Positions 1 to 9,383 of a stretch of DNA of 64,000 nt are shown piece after piece. The DNA comes from DATEDA01 sp963789885 (lineage in GTDB: Bacteria; Pseudomonadota; Gammaproteobacteria; Burkholderiales; SG8-39), in the NCBI GenBank assembly GCA_963789885.1, contig CAWBNB010000033.1, positions 1 to 64,000 on the forward strand. Reading direction: 5' to 3'. Position 1 is the stretch's first letter; every line of letters begins with the position of its first letter. The notes under the pieces were generated by a model. It saw nothing but the letters and a program-made list of their open reading frames with translations, was not told the DNA's origin and did no database searches. The translations under genes and the position numbers were made by a program.

Positions 1-20
1 CCTGAAGGGGCCATTCGCAG

Positions 21-1433
21 TCAGTCGTCGTCGTCGGCGTCGACGGCTGCCAGGCCGTACGGATCGTTGCCGACGCCGGTGACGGTGCTCACGACCTGGC
101 GTTTCTTCAGGTCGATGATGTACACCATGCCGCTAGGCACGAACGGAACGGACGTGACCCTTGGCCCGCCCGAGATCACGGCGTAGCGGCCGTTGGAGGT
201 CACGGCGGAGCCTTTCGGACGCGCAGGCAGCCCGTCGGCGCGCGTGAGCGGAATGCGCGCCACTTCGGCGCCGGGATCGCCGCTTAGCGCCTTCTCCAGG
301 TCGACGATCGATACGCTGTTCGTCCGGAAATTGGGAACGATGATCTCCCTCCCGCTCGGCGTGAAGGAGGGGATGAACGGCCGCGTCTGCACGTTCGGGT
401 CGCCCGTGCCCACCAGCATGCGTGCGCGCTCGACCAGCGGCTGCTCCACATCGATGATCGAGATGGTGTTGCCTTCGAACGCGACCCTCTGGCTTTCCCG
501 GTTAGCGGCGACGACCCAGCGCCCGTTCGGGCTGGTCGCGATACCCCAGGGACCGATCTGCGTCGGGATGCGTCCGATTTCCGCGGACTTGCTGCCGGCC
601 AGCGCGGCGTCCAGATCGATCACCGAGATGTCGTCGGTGCCGCCGTTCGCCGTATATAGGTAGCGCTTGCCGTTGCTCGCTTTGGCGAGCGTGATGCCGT
701 TGGTATCGGGGAAGCAGCCCCACGACGGATGCGGGGAGAGCAGCGGCACCGGCGAGAGCGCACCGTTCGAGTGAACGAACGGCCCCTCAGGCGCTTGGAA
801 GGTCGGCGGTCCACCGGGAGACTTGAAGGGCACGGGGTAGCTCGGACAGTGGGTGCCCTGGGTGGGGGCGCCTAGAGCGAGCTCCACGGTGCCGCGCAGG
901 CTGCCGGTCTTCCGGTCGACGAAGGTGATGCGGTTGCCGCCGTCCTCGGTGAGATGGCTTTCAGCGTTGCCGATGATGAACATGTCCTTTAGGAGAACGA
1001 TGCCTACGGCGCCGAAGTGCCCACTGTCGATGTGCCGCTCGAGCGCATTGGCAGTGTTGTCGTGCCGACGCTGGATCATCTTCTTGACGTTCATCACCGC
1101 GATGTTCCCGCGCCCGCCGTGCTGCAGGAACTCGTCGTTGTCAATGGCGCCGTGGTGATTGACCACGTAGGCAGTCTTGCCGTCCTCGCTGATGGCGATG
1201 TTGGCGGAGTCGCCGAGCGGCCTGCCGTTGAGGCCGTCGAGCGCTACCTTGGAGCGGCTTACGATGGCGTTCGGGGTATTGTTGTTTTCCGGCCGAAGCG
1301 CCTTCGCGAGATCGATGGCGTACATGCGCGGGTCCCTGCGGCCCGTTGCCAGGACGTAGGTCTTGTCGGCGAACGCTTCATGGGCGAAGCACAGCAGCAG
1401 GGCGCTGCCGAGCAGCAGCTGGCGCGATATCAT
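21..1433 (-). CDS. Exported YVTN/NHL-type beta-propeller protein
   Basis: 470 aa with a Sec signal peptide (MISRQ then a Leu-rich core, likely cleavage after HEAFA). The body shows repeated blade-like stretches of the YVTN type: 'YVVNHHG', 'YLYTANGG.DDISVIDL', 'WVVAANRES', 'IVPNFRTNSVSIVDL' and 'YAVISGG', each ending in a '[VI]IDLxxA' strand. This fits a seven-bladed periplasmic propeller; the ligand cannot be told from sequence. The ATG at 1433 follows an AGGGAG ribosome site. The C-terminus is acidic (DADDDD), encoded by a GTC/GTCGTC-rich run. It lies upstream of the liv operon on the same strand with a 130-bp gap and is probably a separate transcript. Family assignment is fairly firm; function is unknown. 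Confidence 0.75.
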   Translation of the reverse strand: MISRQLLLGSALLLCFAHEAFADKTYVLATGRRDPRMYAIDLAKALRPENNNTPNAIVSRSKVALDGLNGRPLGDSANIAISEDGKTAYVVNHHGAIDNDEFLQHGGRGNIAVMNVKKMIQRRHDNTANALERHIDSGHFGAVGIVLLKDMFIIGNAESHLTEDGGNRITFVDRKTGSLRGTVELALGAPTQGTHCPSYPVPFKSPGGPPTFQAPEGPFVHSNGALSPVPLLSPHPSWGCFPDTNGITLAKASNGKRYLYTANGGTDDISVIDLDAALAGSKSAEIGRIPTQIGPWGIATSPNGRWVVAANRESQRVAFEGNTISIIDVEQPLVERARMLVGTGDPNVQTRPFIPSFTPSGREIIVPNFRTNSVSIVDLEKALSGDPGAEVARIPLTRADGLPARPKGSAVTSNGRYAVISGGPRVTSVPFVPSGMVYIIDLKKRQVVSTVTGVGNDPYGLAAVDADDDD

Positions 1434-1566
1434 GCGAACTCCCTAGGATGACTGCGCGGACGATGCTAGACGCGCAGCGCTGCGGCAGTCAATCGCCTGC
1501 TCTTGTGCGGCGCAAGGGCGCCCTGGGCTGGATGAGTGGCATCGCTCAACCTCCCGCGAAAGCCGA

Positions 1567-2257
<691 letters not shown>

Positions 2258-2271
<14 letters not shown>

Positions 2272-3058
2272 GGGCGTATCTCTCGCCGAGGTAGGCGCGG
2301 ATCACCTCCGGGTCGCGCCGGATCTCGGCCGGCGTGCCGTTGGCGATGATGCGGCCCTGGTTCAGGCACACGATGCGGTCGGACACGCCCATCACCATCT
2401 TCATGTCGTGCTCGACCAGCAGCACCGTGACCCCGAGCGCCCGGATCTCGGCGAGCTTCGCCATGAAGCTCGCGGTCTCCACCGGGTTCATGCCCGACAC
2501 CGGCTCGTCGAGGAGCAGGAGCTGCGGGCGCGCGGCGAGCGCCACCGCGATCTCGAGCAGGCGCTGCTCGCCGTAGGGCAGGGCGCCGCCCGCCTCGGGC
2601 GCACGCGCGCTCAGGCCCACGAACTCCAGCATCCGGCGCGCCTCGGCCTCCAGCGCGCGCTCCTCGCGCGCGACGGAGGGCAGGCCGAGCAGGATCGCGA
2701 GCGGCCGCTGCTTCGAGCGCAGGTGAAGCCCGATCAGGACGTTCTCGAGCACGCTGCGCCCGCCGAAGACGCTCGTCTTCTGGAAGGTCCGCACCAGCCC
2801 GAGCTCGGCGACCTGGTTTGGCTTGAGACCGTTGAGGCGCGTACCCCGGAACCGGATCTCGCCCGCGCTCGGCGCGAGATAGCCGGTGATCGCGTTGAAC
2901 GCCGTCGTCTTTCCCGCGCCGTTCGGCCCGATGAGGGAAAGCACCTCGCCCTCCCTGACCTCGAAGGTCGCGCTGTCGACCGCGACGAGCCCGCCGAAGC
3001 GGATCGAAAGCCCTTCGACGCTGAGGAACGCGCCTCGGCTCGCCGCCGCGCTCGTCAT
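2258..3058 (-). CDS. livG: LivG-type branched-chain amino acid ABC transporter ATPase
   Basis: 266 aa, starting at the ATG at 3058 that overlaps the livM stop by four bases (ATGA). Walker A is GPNGAGKTT, the signature is the LivG-typical YGEQR form, Walker B is LLLLDEP and the switch is LLVEHD. A C-terminal extension ending PEVIRAYLGERY is the usual LivG tail. It is the second nucleotide-binding subunit of the HAAT transporter with LivF. The reading frame stays open upstream over livM, but ATP-binding homology begins only at this ATG. Confidence 0.93.
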
Positions 3059-4074
3059 GTGCTTGCCGCCGCCGGGGCGGGATCGCGCCGGCGCCGCTGC
3101 CACCACTGCCGGACGGCCGGCACGATCCCCGCGGGCAGGAAGTACAGCACGAGGATCATGAGCACGCCGTAGACGATCCACTGCGCCTCGGGCGGGATCG
3201 CAGCCGCGCGCAGCGTCTCGGGCAGGAGCCCGAAGATCAGCCCGCCGACGATCGGGCCCGCGAGCGTGCCCTTCCCGCCGGTGACGACCATGATCACCAT
3301 CGTCACCGTGTAGATGAAGAGGAACACGTCCGGATCGACGATGCGGACGTAGTGCGCGTAGAGCGCGCCCGCCGCGCCCGCCATCGCGGCGGAGCACACG
3401 GTAGTGAGCACGAGGTAGCGGGTCACGTCGATGCCGACCGAGGTCGCGAGCGGCTCGTTCTCCCGGAGCGCGATCATCGCGCGGCCGGCGCGCGAGTGGA
3501 CGAGCCGGCGGATCAGGACGTAGGACACCACGGCGACGCAGAGGATGAGCCAGTAGTTCGCCGGCTTCTTCCAGAACGCATGCTCGCCCACGCCCGGCAG
3601 CCACAGCGTGAGCGGCGGAATGTTGTTGAGCGCCATCGGCCCCTGCGTCAGCTCGACCCAGTTGACCGCGACCAGGCGCACCACTTCGGCGAAGCTGATC
3701 GACACGATCACGAAGTACGCGCCGCGGACCTTGAACGAGATCCGGCCGATGAACCAGCCGAACGCGCCGGAGACGACGATCGCGGCGAGCATCCCGCACC
3801 AGACCGGCTGCGGAGCGAGGGCGAGCGTGACGCCCGGCGCGACCTGCACGCTGAAGCCGAGCGACACGAGCGCGCTCGCGTACGCGCCGATGCCGAAGAA
3901 CGCGACGTGCCCGAGCGAGAGCTGGCCGGTGTAGCCGAGCAGCAGGTTGAGGCTCATCGCCGCGACGATGAAGATGCCGGTGACGACCAGGATGTGCAGC
4001 ACGTACTGGTCCGTCATCCACAGCGGGATCGAGAACAGGAACGCGAGCCAGAGTACCGTCAGGGCGCGCTTCAC
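3055..4074 (-). CDS. livM: LivM-type ABC transporter permease
   Basis: About 339 aa starting at GTG 4074, which overlaps the livH stop (GTGA) and gives the normal hydrophobic LivM N-terminus (KRALTVLWLAFLFSIPLW). It has about nine or ten membrane segments. The family motif 'NLLLGYTGQLSLGHVAFFGIGAYASAL' region lies near residues 50-75, and 'GGKGTLAGPIVGG' lies in the cytoplasmic EAA-like loop. It forms the membrane channel with LivH. The upstream continuation of the open frame over livH is not coding. Confidence 0.92.
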   Translation of the reverse strand: MKRALTVLWLAFLFSIPLWMTDQYVLHILVVTGIFIVAAMSLNLLLGYTGQLSLGHVAFFGIGAYASALVSLGFSVQVAPGVTLALAPQPVWCGMLAAIVVSGAFGWFIGRISFKVRGAYFVIVSISFAEVVRLVAVNWVELTQGPMALNNIPPLTLWLPGVGEHAFWKKPANYWLILCVAVVSYVLIRRLVHSRAGRAMIALRENEPLATSVGIDVTRYLVLTTVCSAAMAGAAGALYAHYVRIVDPDVFLFIYTVTMVIMVVTGGKGTLAGPIVGGLIFGLLPETLRAAAIPPEAQWIVYGVLMILVLYFLPAGIVPAVRQWWQRRRRDPAPAAAST

Positions 4075-4943
4075 CCGATGCGCTCCTTCCGCGCGAAGAG
4101 CCCCGTCGGCCGGAAAGCGAGGATGACGATGATCAGCAGGAACCCCATGGCGTCGCGATAGCCCGAGGAGACGTAGCCGGCGCCGAGCTCCTCGACCAGG
4201 GCGAGGATGAACCCGCCGACCGTCGCGCCGGCGATGTTGCCGAGCCCGCCGAGGATCACGACCGCGAACGCCTTTGCGGCCGCGAGATCGCCCATCGTCG
4301 GGTAGGCGACGAACACCGGCCCGAGGAGCGCGCCGGCGGCCGCGGCGAGTCCCGACCCGAGCGCGAAGGTCGCCGTGTGGATGGTGCCGATCTGGATGCC
4401 CATGAGCGCCGCCGTGTCGCGGTCCTGGAAGGTGGCGCGCATCGCTTTCCCGAGCCGGGTGTGGTTGATCAGCGCGTAGGTCGCGGCGATCAGCCCCAGC
4501 GCGACCGCGAACACGAAGACCCGGTTCCACGCCACCGACACCGGGCCGAGGACGAGCGGCGCCGCCGGAAACGGGTTGTCGATCGACTTGGCGACGCCGC
4601 TCCAGACGAGCTGCTCGGCGTTCTGCAGCGCGATCCAGGCGCCGATCATGACCAGCATGGTCGTGTCGATGTCGGCGCCGCGGAGCTTCCTCAGCAGCAC
4701 GAACTCGATCGCCGCGCCGAGCGCCACCCCGAGCACGACCGCGAGCACCAGCGCGACGAAGAAGTTCGCGCCCGTGACCATCACGAACATGTACATCATG
4801 TAGGCGCCGAACGCGTACAGCTCGCCGTGCGTGAAATTCACGACCCGCATGATCCCGAAGATCAGCGTCAGACCGATCCCGAGCAGCGCATAGGTCCCGC
4901 CGAGCATCAGCGCATTGAGGCCGTGCTGCAGCAGCTGATCCAA
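4071..4943 (-). CDS. livH: LivH-type ABC transporter permease
   Basis: 290 aa integral membrane protein. The N-terminal block LMLGGTYALLGIGLTLIFG and the 'RVVNFTHGELYAFGAY' block are diagnostic for LivH. The loop 'AKAFAVVILGGLGN..GA' near the C-terminus is the ATPase-contact motif. The start that gives the standard LivH N-terminus is a TTG at 4943, with GGAG about eight bases upstream; the rare start may lower expression relative to livK. It follows livK after 140 bp that contain a 13-bp hairpin. Confidence 0.92.
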   Translation of the reverse strand: MDQLLQHGLNALMLGGTYALLGIGLTLIFGIMRVVNFTHGELYAFGAYMMYMFVMVTGANFFVALVLAVVLGVALGAAIEFVLLRKLRGADIDTTMLVMIGAWIALQNAEQLVWSGVAKSIDNPFPAAPLVLGPVSVAWNRVFVFAVALGLIAATYALINHTRLGKAMRATFQDRDTAALMGIQIGTIHTATFALGSGLAAAAGALLGPVFVAYPTMGDLAAAKAFAVVILGGLGNIAGATVGGFILALVEELGAGYVSSGYRDAMGFLLIIVILAFRPTGLFARKERIG

Positions 4944-5026
4944 GGGTCAGGCTCCGAACGACGGGCCGCCGGCCGGCGCGAGCCGCGCCGGACCCGGGCC
5001 GCCGGTGAAATCGACGCTGAAGTGAC

Positions 5027-5064
5027 CGGACCGCGGCGTGCCGGGGACGGAACGCCGCGGTCCG
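5027..5064 (-). promoter_or_regulatory. Intercistronic hairpin between livK and livH
   Basis: Perfect 13-bp inverted repeat: CGGACCGCGGCGT at 5027-5039 and ACGCCGCGGTCCG at 5052-5064, with a 12-nt loop. It lies 20 bp past the livK stop on the transcribed strand and has no U-run after it. Such stems are known to stabilise the 3' end of binding-protein messages or to stop part of the polymerases, giving more receptor than permease. The repeat is seen directly; the role is inference. Confidence 0.7.
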
Positions 5065-5083
5065 TGACGCTGGTGGCGGGCGG

Positions 5084-6235
5084 TCAGTTCTTCGTGACCT
5101 TGCCGTTCTCGATCTTGACGAGATACACGCTCGGGACGTTCTGCGCGCTTTCCTTGCCTGCGGGCCCCTGCTTGATGAACGCGATATCTCCGTTGATGCC
5201 CTTGACCTTCACGTTCCACAGCGCCTTCTGGATCGCGGCCGGCTCGGCCTTGCCCGCCGCCTTGATGGCCGCGACGATGGTCATGACGCCGTCCCAGCCG
5301 CGGAAACCCTCGGTGAGCCCGCCGACCGGGTACTTGCGCGCGTTCCACTCCGCCACGAACTTCTTGGCGAGGTCGGGGTTCTTCACCGCCTCGGGGAACC
5401 ACGGCGTGAAGAACACGAGGTGCATGGACCCGTTCGCCGCGTCGCCCGCCTGCTGGATGAGCTGGTCGGGCGAGTTCGACCCGCCGGTGGTGATGATGCG
5501 GGCCTTGAGCTGCTGCTCCTTGGCCTGCTTCAGGATCAGGGTGATCTGCTCGACCGCCGTCGTCACGAACACCGTGTCGGCGCCCGAGGCCTTGATCTTG
5601 GCGAGCTGCGCGGAGAAGTCGGTCGCCTTCGGATCCATCGTCTCCATGACCCCGATCTGCACGCCGTTGGCCTTGAGCATGTCGGAGAACGCCTGTGCCG
5701 CGCCGAGCCCGAAGTCGTTGTTGGTCGACAGGAAATCGGCCTTCTTGATGCCGAGCTTCTTCACCAGGGGCACGAACGCGCGCGCCTCCATCTCGGAGGT
5801 CGGGCTGATGCGGAAGATCCAGGGGTTGCCCGAGGTGGTGATTTTCCCGGAGGACGAGGTCTCGACCAGCATCGGCACCCCGTATTCCATGAGCTTCGGC
5901 ATGACCGCGAGCGTCAGCGTCGAGCTCCAAGCGCCCAGCATCACCGGCACCTTGTCCTTGCCGATCAGCTTCTCGGCCGTCGCCACCGCCTCGGTCGGGT
6001 TCGACTTGTTGTCCTCGATGACGAGCTGGATCTTGCGCCCGAGCACGCCGCCCGCCGCGTTGATCTGATCCTCGGCGATCTTCGCGCCCTGGGTGACGTA
6101 GTTGCCGGAGGCGGCAAACGCCCCGGTGAGCGGCTGGGTCACGCCGATCTTGATCGCGTCCTGCGACGCGACCGGGCCCGCGAACAGGGCGGCGACTGCC
6201 GCCGCGCCGAGCGCGCCCCATGGTTTGAGATTCAT
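5084..6235 (-). CDS. livK: LivK-type periplasmic substrate-binding protein
   Basis: 383 aa type-1 periplasmic binding protein (Peripla_BP_6 / Leu-Ile-Val-binding fold). The chosen ATG at 6235 has an AGGGAGGA ribosome site and gives a clean signal peptide (MNLKPWG to VASQ). The mature start 'DAIKIGVTQPLTGAFAASG' is typical of LivK, and 'NDFGLGAAQAFSDMLKANG' marks the interdomain region. An upstream ATG at 6310 would add 25 residues with no signal character. It is the first gene of the liv cluster and is divergent from the molybdopterin oxidoreductase, with a shared 227-bp intergenic region. Ligand unknown. Confidence 0.92.
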   Translation of the reverse strand: MNLKPWGALGAAAVAALFAGPVASQDAIKIGVTQPLTGAFAASGNYVTQGAKIAEDQINAAGGVLGRKIQLVIEDNKSNPTEAVATAEKLIGKDKVPVMLGAWSSTLTLAVMPKLMEYGVPMLVETSSSGKITTSGNPWIFRISPTSEMEARAFVPLVKKLGIKKADFLSTNNDFGLGAAQAFSDMLKANGVQIGVMETMDPKATDFSAQLAKIKASGADTVFVTTAVEQITLILKQAKEQQLKARIITTGGSNSPDQLIQQAGDAANGSMHLVFFTPWFPEAVKNPDLAKKFVAEWNARKYPVGGLTEGFRGWDGVMTIVAAIKAAGKAEPAAIQKALWNVKVKGINGDIAFIKQGPAGKESAQNVPSVYLVKIENGKVTKN

Positions 6236-6462
6236 GACGATCCTCCCTGGACAAGAAAACGCGGCCCACTGGCCGGGCACGCGTCGTCGGAGCGCGCATG
6301 CTGCACCCAATCGGCGGGTTTAGGCAAGGCCCGACGGCGGGCGGGTCACGGTCCGCGTTCGCGTCGCCGGGCGCCGGCGGGGCAATCGGTCCGTCGACGG
6401 CGGATCCGGCGGGCACCGTCTGGCGTAGAATTCTCCGCGCCCCCCGGGCCTCGAGGAACGAG

Positions 6463-8544
6463 ATGGGAACCGACGACCTGCGCTCGACCGGCCGCCGCAT
6501 CGTGAAGGCGGCGTGCCCGCACGACTGTCCCGACACCTGCGCGATGGACGTCACGGTCGAGAACGGCGTCGCGGTCGACATCAAGGGCGGGGACATGCCG
6601 TTCACGGACGGCGTGCTGTGCACCAAGGTCGCGAAGTACCTCGACCGCACCTACTCCGAGGACCGCGTCTTCCACCCGATGCGACGCGTCGGCGGGAAGG
6701 GGCCGGGCCAGGGCCGGTTCGAGCGCATCACCTGGGACGAGGCGCTCGACGAGATCGCCGCGCGCTTCAAGGCGGTCGCCGCCGAGGACCCGCAGCAGAT
6801 CCTGCCGTGCAGCTACGCCGGCACGATGGGCCTCCTGCAGTACGCGTCGATGGACCGGCGCTTCTTCCACCGCCTCGGCGCGAGCCTGCTCGAGCGGACG
6901 CTCTGCTCGTCGGCGGGCAAGGTCGGCGTGAAGCTCACGCTCGGCGGTTCGGTGGGCATGGACCCGGAGCGCTTCGACGAGGCGAAGCTCATCCTGATCT
7001 GGGGATCGAACCCGATCGTCTCCAACCTGCACCTGTGGACCCGCTGCCAGGAAGCGAAACGGCGCGGCGCGAAGCTGGTCGCGATCGACCCGTGGCGCAG
7101 CCAGACGGCGGAGAAGTGCCACCAGCACGTCGCGCTGCTGCCGGGCACCGACGGCGCGCTCGCGCTCGGGCTCATGCACGTGATCATCGGCGAAGGCCGG
7201 CACGACCGCGACTACGTCGCGAAGCACACGCTGGGGTTCGGCGAGCTGGCGGAGCGGGTGAAGGACTATCCGCCGGAAAAGGTCGCGCGGATCTGCGGCA
7301 TCGGCGTGGACGAGGTGGTGAACCTCGCGCGCGAGTACGCGACGGCGAAGCCCGCGGCGATCCGGCTCAACTACGGCATGCAGCGCCACTCGGGTGGCGG
7401 CATGGCGGCGCGCACGATCGCCTGTCTGCCCGCGGTCGTCGGCGCGTGGCGCGACCCCGCCGGCGGCGTCGTGCTCACTACCGCGGACTTCTACAACTTC
7501 GATCACCAGGCGCTCGAGCGACCCGATCTTATCCGCGGGACGCCGCGCACCATCAACCAGTCGAAGCTCGGCGATGCGCTCGTCGGCGCCGCCCCGCCGG
7601 TGAAGGCGGTGTACGTCTACAACAACAACCCGGTTGCGGTCTGCCCGGACTCGAACAAGGTGATCGCCGGCTTCTCGCGGCCCGATCTCTTCACCGTCGT
7701 GCACGAGATCTTCTTCACCGACACCTGCGACTACGCCGACATCGTGCTGCCGGCGACGACGCAGCTCGAGCACACCGACGTCCACAAGTCGTACGGGCAC
7801 CTCTACGTCGTCGGCAACAGCCCGGCGATCGCGCCGATCGGGGAGGCAAAGCCGAACATCGAGGTGTTCCGGCTGCTGGCGAAGCGGATGGGTTTCGCCG
7901 ACTCGTGCTTCGACGACACCGACGAGGACGTCTGCCGGCAGGCCTTGCGCTCCGACAACCCGCGCATGAGCGGGATCGGGTGGGACGCGGTCAAGGAGCA
8001 GGGCTGGCGGCGGCTCGCGGTGCCCGAGCGGTTCGCGCCGTTCGCCGACGGCGGCTTCCCGACGCCGTCCGGGAAGTGCGAGTTCCGCAGCGAGTCGGCG
8101 GTCAAGCTCGGGCACGACCCGCTCCCGCACTACATCCCGCCACGCGAGAACGTGCTCGCCGCGCCGGACCTCGCGGCGCGCTATCCGCTCGCGTTCATCT
8201 CGCCGCCGTGCCGCAACTTCCTGAACTCGAGCTTCGCCAACCTGCCGTTCGCGCTCGACGCGGAGGACGGCGAGCCGCGTCTCGACATCCATCCCGACGA
8301 CGCCGCCGCGCGCGGGATCGCGAACGGTGCACGGGTGCGCGTCTTCAACGATCGCGGCGCATTCACCCTCAAGGCGGCGGTCACGACCCGCGCCCGGCGC
8401 GGGCTGGTGGTCGCGCCCTCGGTGTGGTGGAAGAAGCTCTCGCCCGACGGCCGCAACGCGAACGACGTCACGTCCCAGGCGACCGCCGACCTGGGCGGCG
8501 CGGCGACCTACTACGACTGCCTGGTCGAGGTCGCGCGCGCGTAA
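6463..8544 (+). CDS. Molybdopterin oxidoreductase (DMSO reductase / formate dehydrogenase-like family)
   Basis: 693 aa. The N-terminus carries a [4Fe-4S] Cys set, C18-x3-C22-x3-C26 with C53 ('DGVLC'). Mo-bis-PGD domains follow ('LILIWGSNPIVSNLH', 'LVAIDPWRSQTAEKC', 'DYADIVLPATTQLEH'), and a C-terminal molydopterin dinucleotide-binding domain begins about residue 570. There is no Tat or Sec signal, so it is probably cytoplasmic. ATG 6463 follows GAGGAA; the frame is open further upstream but without homology, and a TAGAAT -10-like box lies at 6426-6431. No dedicated electron-transfer subunit is adjacent, so substrate and partner are unknown. The family is firm and the specific reaction is not. 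Confidence 0.88.
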   Translation: MGTDDLRSTGRRIVKAACPHDCPDTCAMDVTVENGVAVDIKGGDMPFTDGVLCTKVAKYLDRTYSEDRVFHPMRRVGGKGPGQGRFERITWDEALDEIAARFKAVAAEDPQQILPCSYAGTMGLLQYASMDRRFFHRLGASLLERTLCSSAGKVGVKLTLGGSVGMDPERFDEAKLILIWGSNPIVSNLHLWTRCQEAKRRGAKLVAIDPWRSQTAEKCHQHVALLPGTDGALALGLMHVIIGEGRHDRDYVAKHTLGFGELAERVKDYPPEKVARICGIGVDEVVNLAREYATAKPAAIRLNYGMQRHSGGGMAARTIACLPAVVGAWRDPAGGVVLTTADFYNFDHQALERPDLIRGTPRTINQSKLGDALVGAAPPVKAVYVYNNNPVAVCPDSNKVIAGFSRPDLFTVVHEIFFTDTCDYADIVLPATTQLEHTDVHKSYGHLYVVGNSPAIAPIGEAKPNIEVFRLLAKRMGFADSCFDDTDEDVCRQALRSDNPRMSGIGWDAVKEQGWRRLAVPERFAPFADGGFPTPSGKCEFRSESAVKLGHDPLPHYIPPRENVLAAPDLAARYPLAFISPPCRNFLNSSFANLPFALDAEDGEPRLDIHPDDAAARGIANGARVRVFNDRGAFTLKAAVTTRARRGLVVAPSVWWKKLSPDGRNANDVTSQATADLGGAATYYDCLVEVARA

Positions 8545-8590
8545 CGCTCACCGCGCTCCGGCGGGGCGCCTCGCAACAGGAGGCTCAGTC

Positions 8591-9319
8591 ATGACCATCG
8601 TGACCCGACGCTCGGCCCTCGGTGCGGTCGGCGCACTCGCTGCGACGGCGGCGCTGCCCGGCGGCATCGGCGCCGCGTTCGCGCAGGGCAAGATCAAGCC
8701 CGGCCCCAGGGACGCGCTGATCGTCGTCGACGTGCAGAAGTGCTTCCTGCCCGGCGGCAGTCTCGCGGTCGGCAAGGGCGACGAGATCGTGCAGCCGATC
8801 AACGCGATGGCGAAGCGCTTCCAGAACGTGATCCTCACCCAGGACTGGCACACCCCGGGGCACATCTCGTTCGCGTCCACGCACGCCGGCAAGAAGCCCT
8901 TCGACACCGTGAAGCTGCCGTACGGCACGCAGGTGCTGTGGCCGGACCACTGCGTCCAGGGCACCGAGGGCGCCGAGCTCGCGCCCGGGCTCGCGATCTC
9001 CCACGCGCAGCTCATCATCCGCAAGGGCCACAACGACAAGGTCGACAGCTACTCGGCCTTCATCGAGGCCGACGGCAGGACGAAGACCGGCCTCGACGGC
9101 TATCTCAGGTCGCGCGCGGTGAGCGCGGTCTACGTGTGCGGGCTCGCGACCGACTTCTGCGTGGCGTGGACCGCGCTCGATGCGCGCAAGCTCGGGTTCA
9201 ACGCCGCGGTGATCGAGGACCTGTGCCGCGGCATCGACGCGCAGGGCTCGCTCGCCAAGGCGTGGGCGACGATGAAGACCGCCGGCGTGAAGCGGATCGA
9301 TTCGTCCGCGATCGCCTGA
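8591..9319 (+). CDS. Tat-exported nicotinamidase/isochorismatase-family hydrolase
   Basis: 242 aa. Nicotinamidase hallmarks are complete: catalytic D47 (VVDVQKCF), metal ligands D85/H87/H91 (DWHTPGH), K145 (IIRKG) and nucleophile C190 (GLATDFCVAW). In the PncA family these convert nicotinamide to nicotinate and ammonia, or cleave related amides. Unusually it begins with a twin-arginine leader (TRRSALGAVG, residues 5-14, then a hydrophobic stretch and AFAQG), which predicts a periplasmic enzyme. ATG 8591 follows an AGGAGG-like site at 8578-8584. It is 46 bp behind the molybdopterin oxidoreductase and likely cotranscribed. The exact substrate is uncertain. Confidence 0.85.
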   Translation: MTIVTRRSALGAVGALAATAALPGGIGAAFAQGKIKPGPRDALIVVDVQKCFLPGGSLAVGKGDEIVQPINAMAKRFQNVILTQDWHTPGHISFASTHAGKKPFDTVKLPYGTQVLWPDHCVQGTEGAELAPGLAISHAQLIIRKGHNDKVDSYSAFIEADGRTKTGLDGYLRSRAVSAVYVCGLATDFCVAWTALDARKLGFNAAVIEDLCRGIDAQGSLAKAWATMKTAGVKRIDSSAIA

Positions 9320-9383
9320 TCGGCGCTCGGCCGGGCCGCCCGATCCGATCGATCGCCGCCGCCGCCCGATGCTGCCGCCCCGA

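Noticed and set aside
1472..1483. CGCAGCGCTGCG palindrome between the propeller gene and livF
   Set aside because: Perfect but only 12 bp and without position or partner that suggests function.
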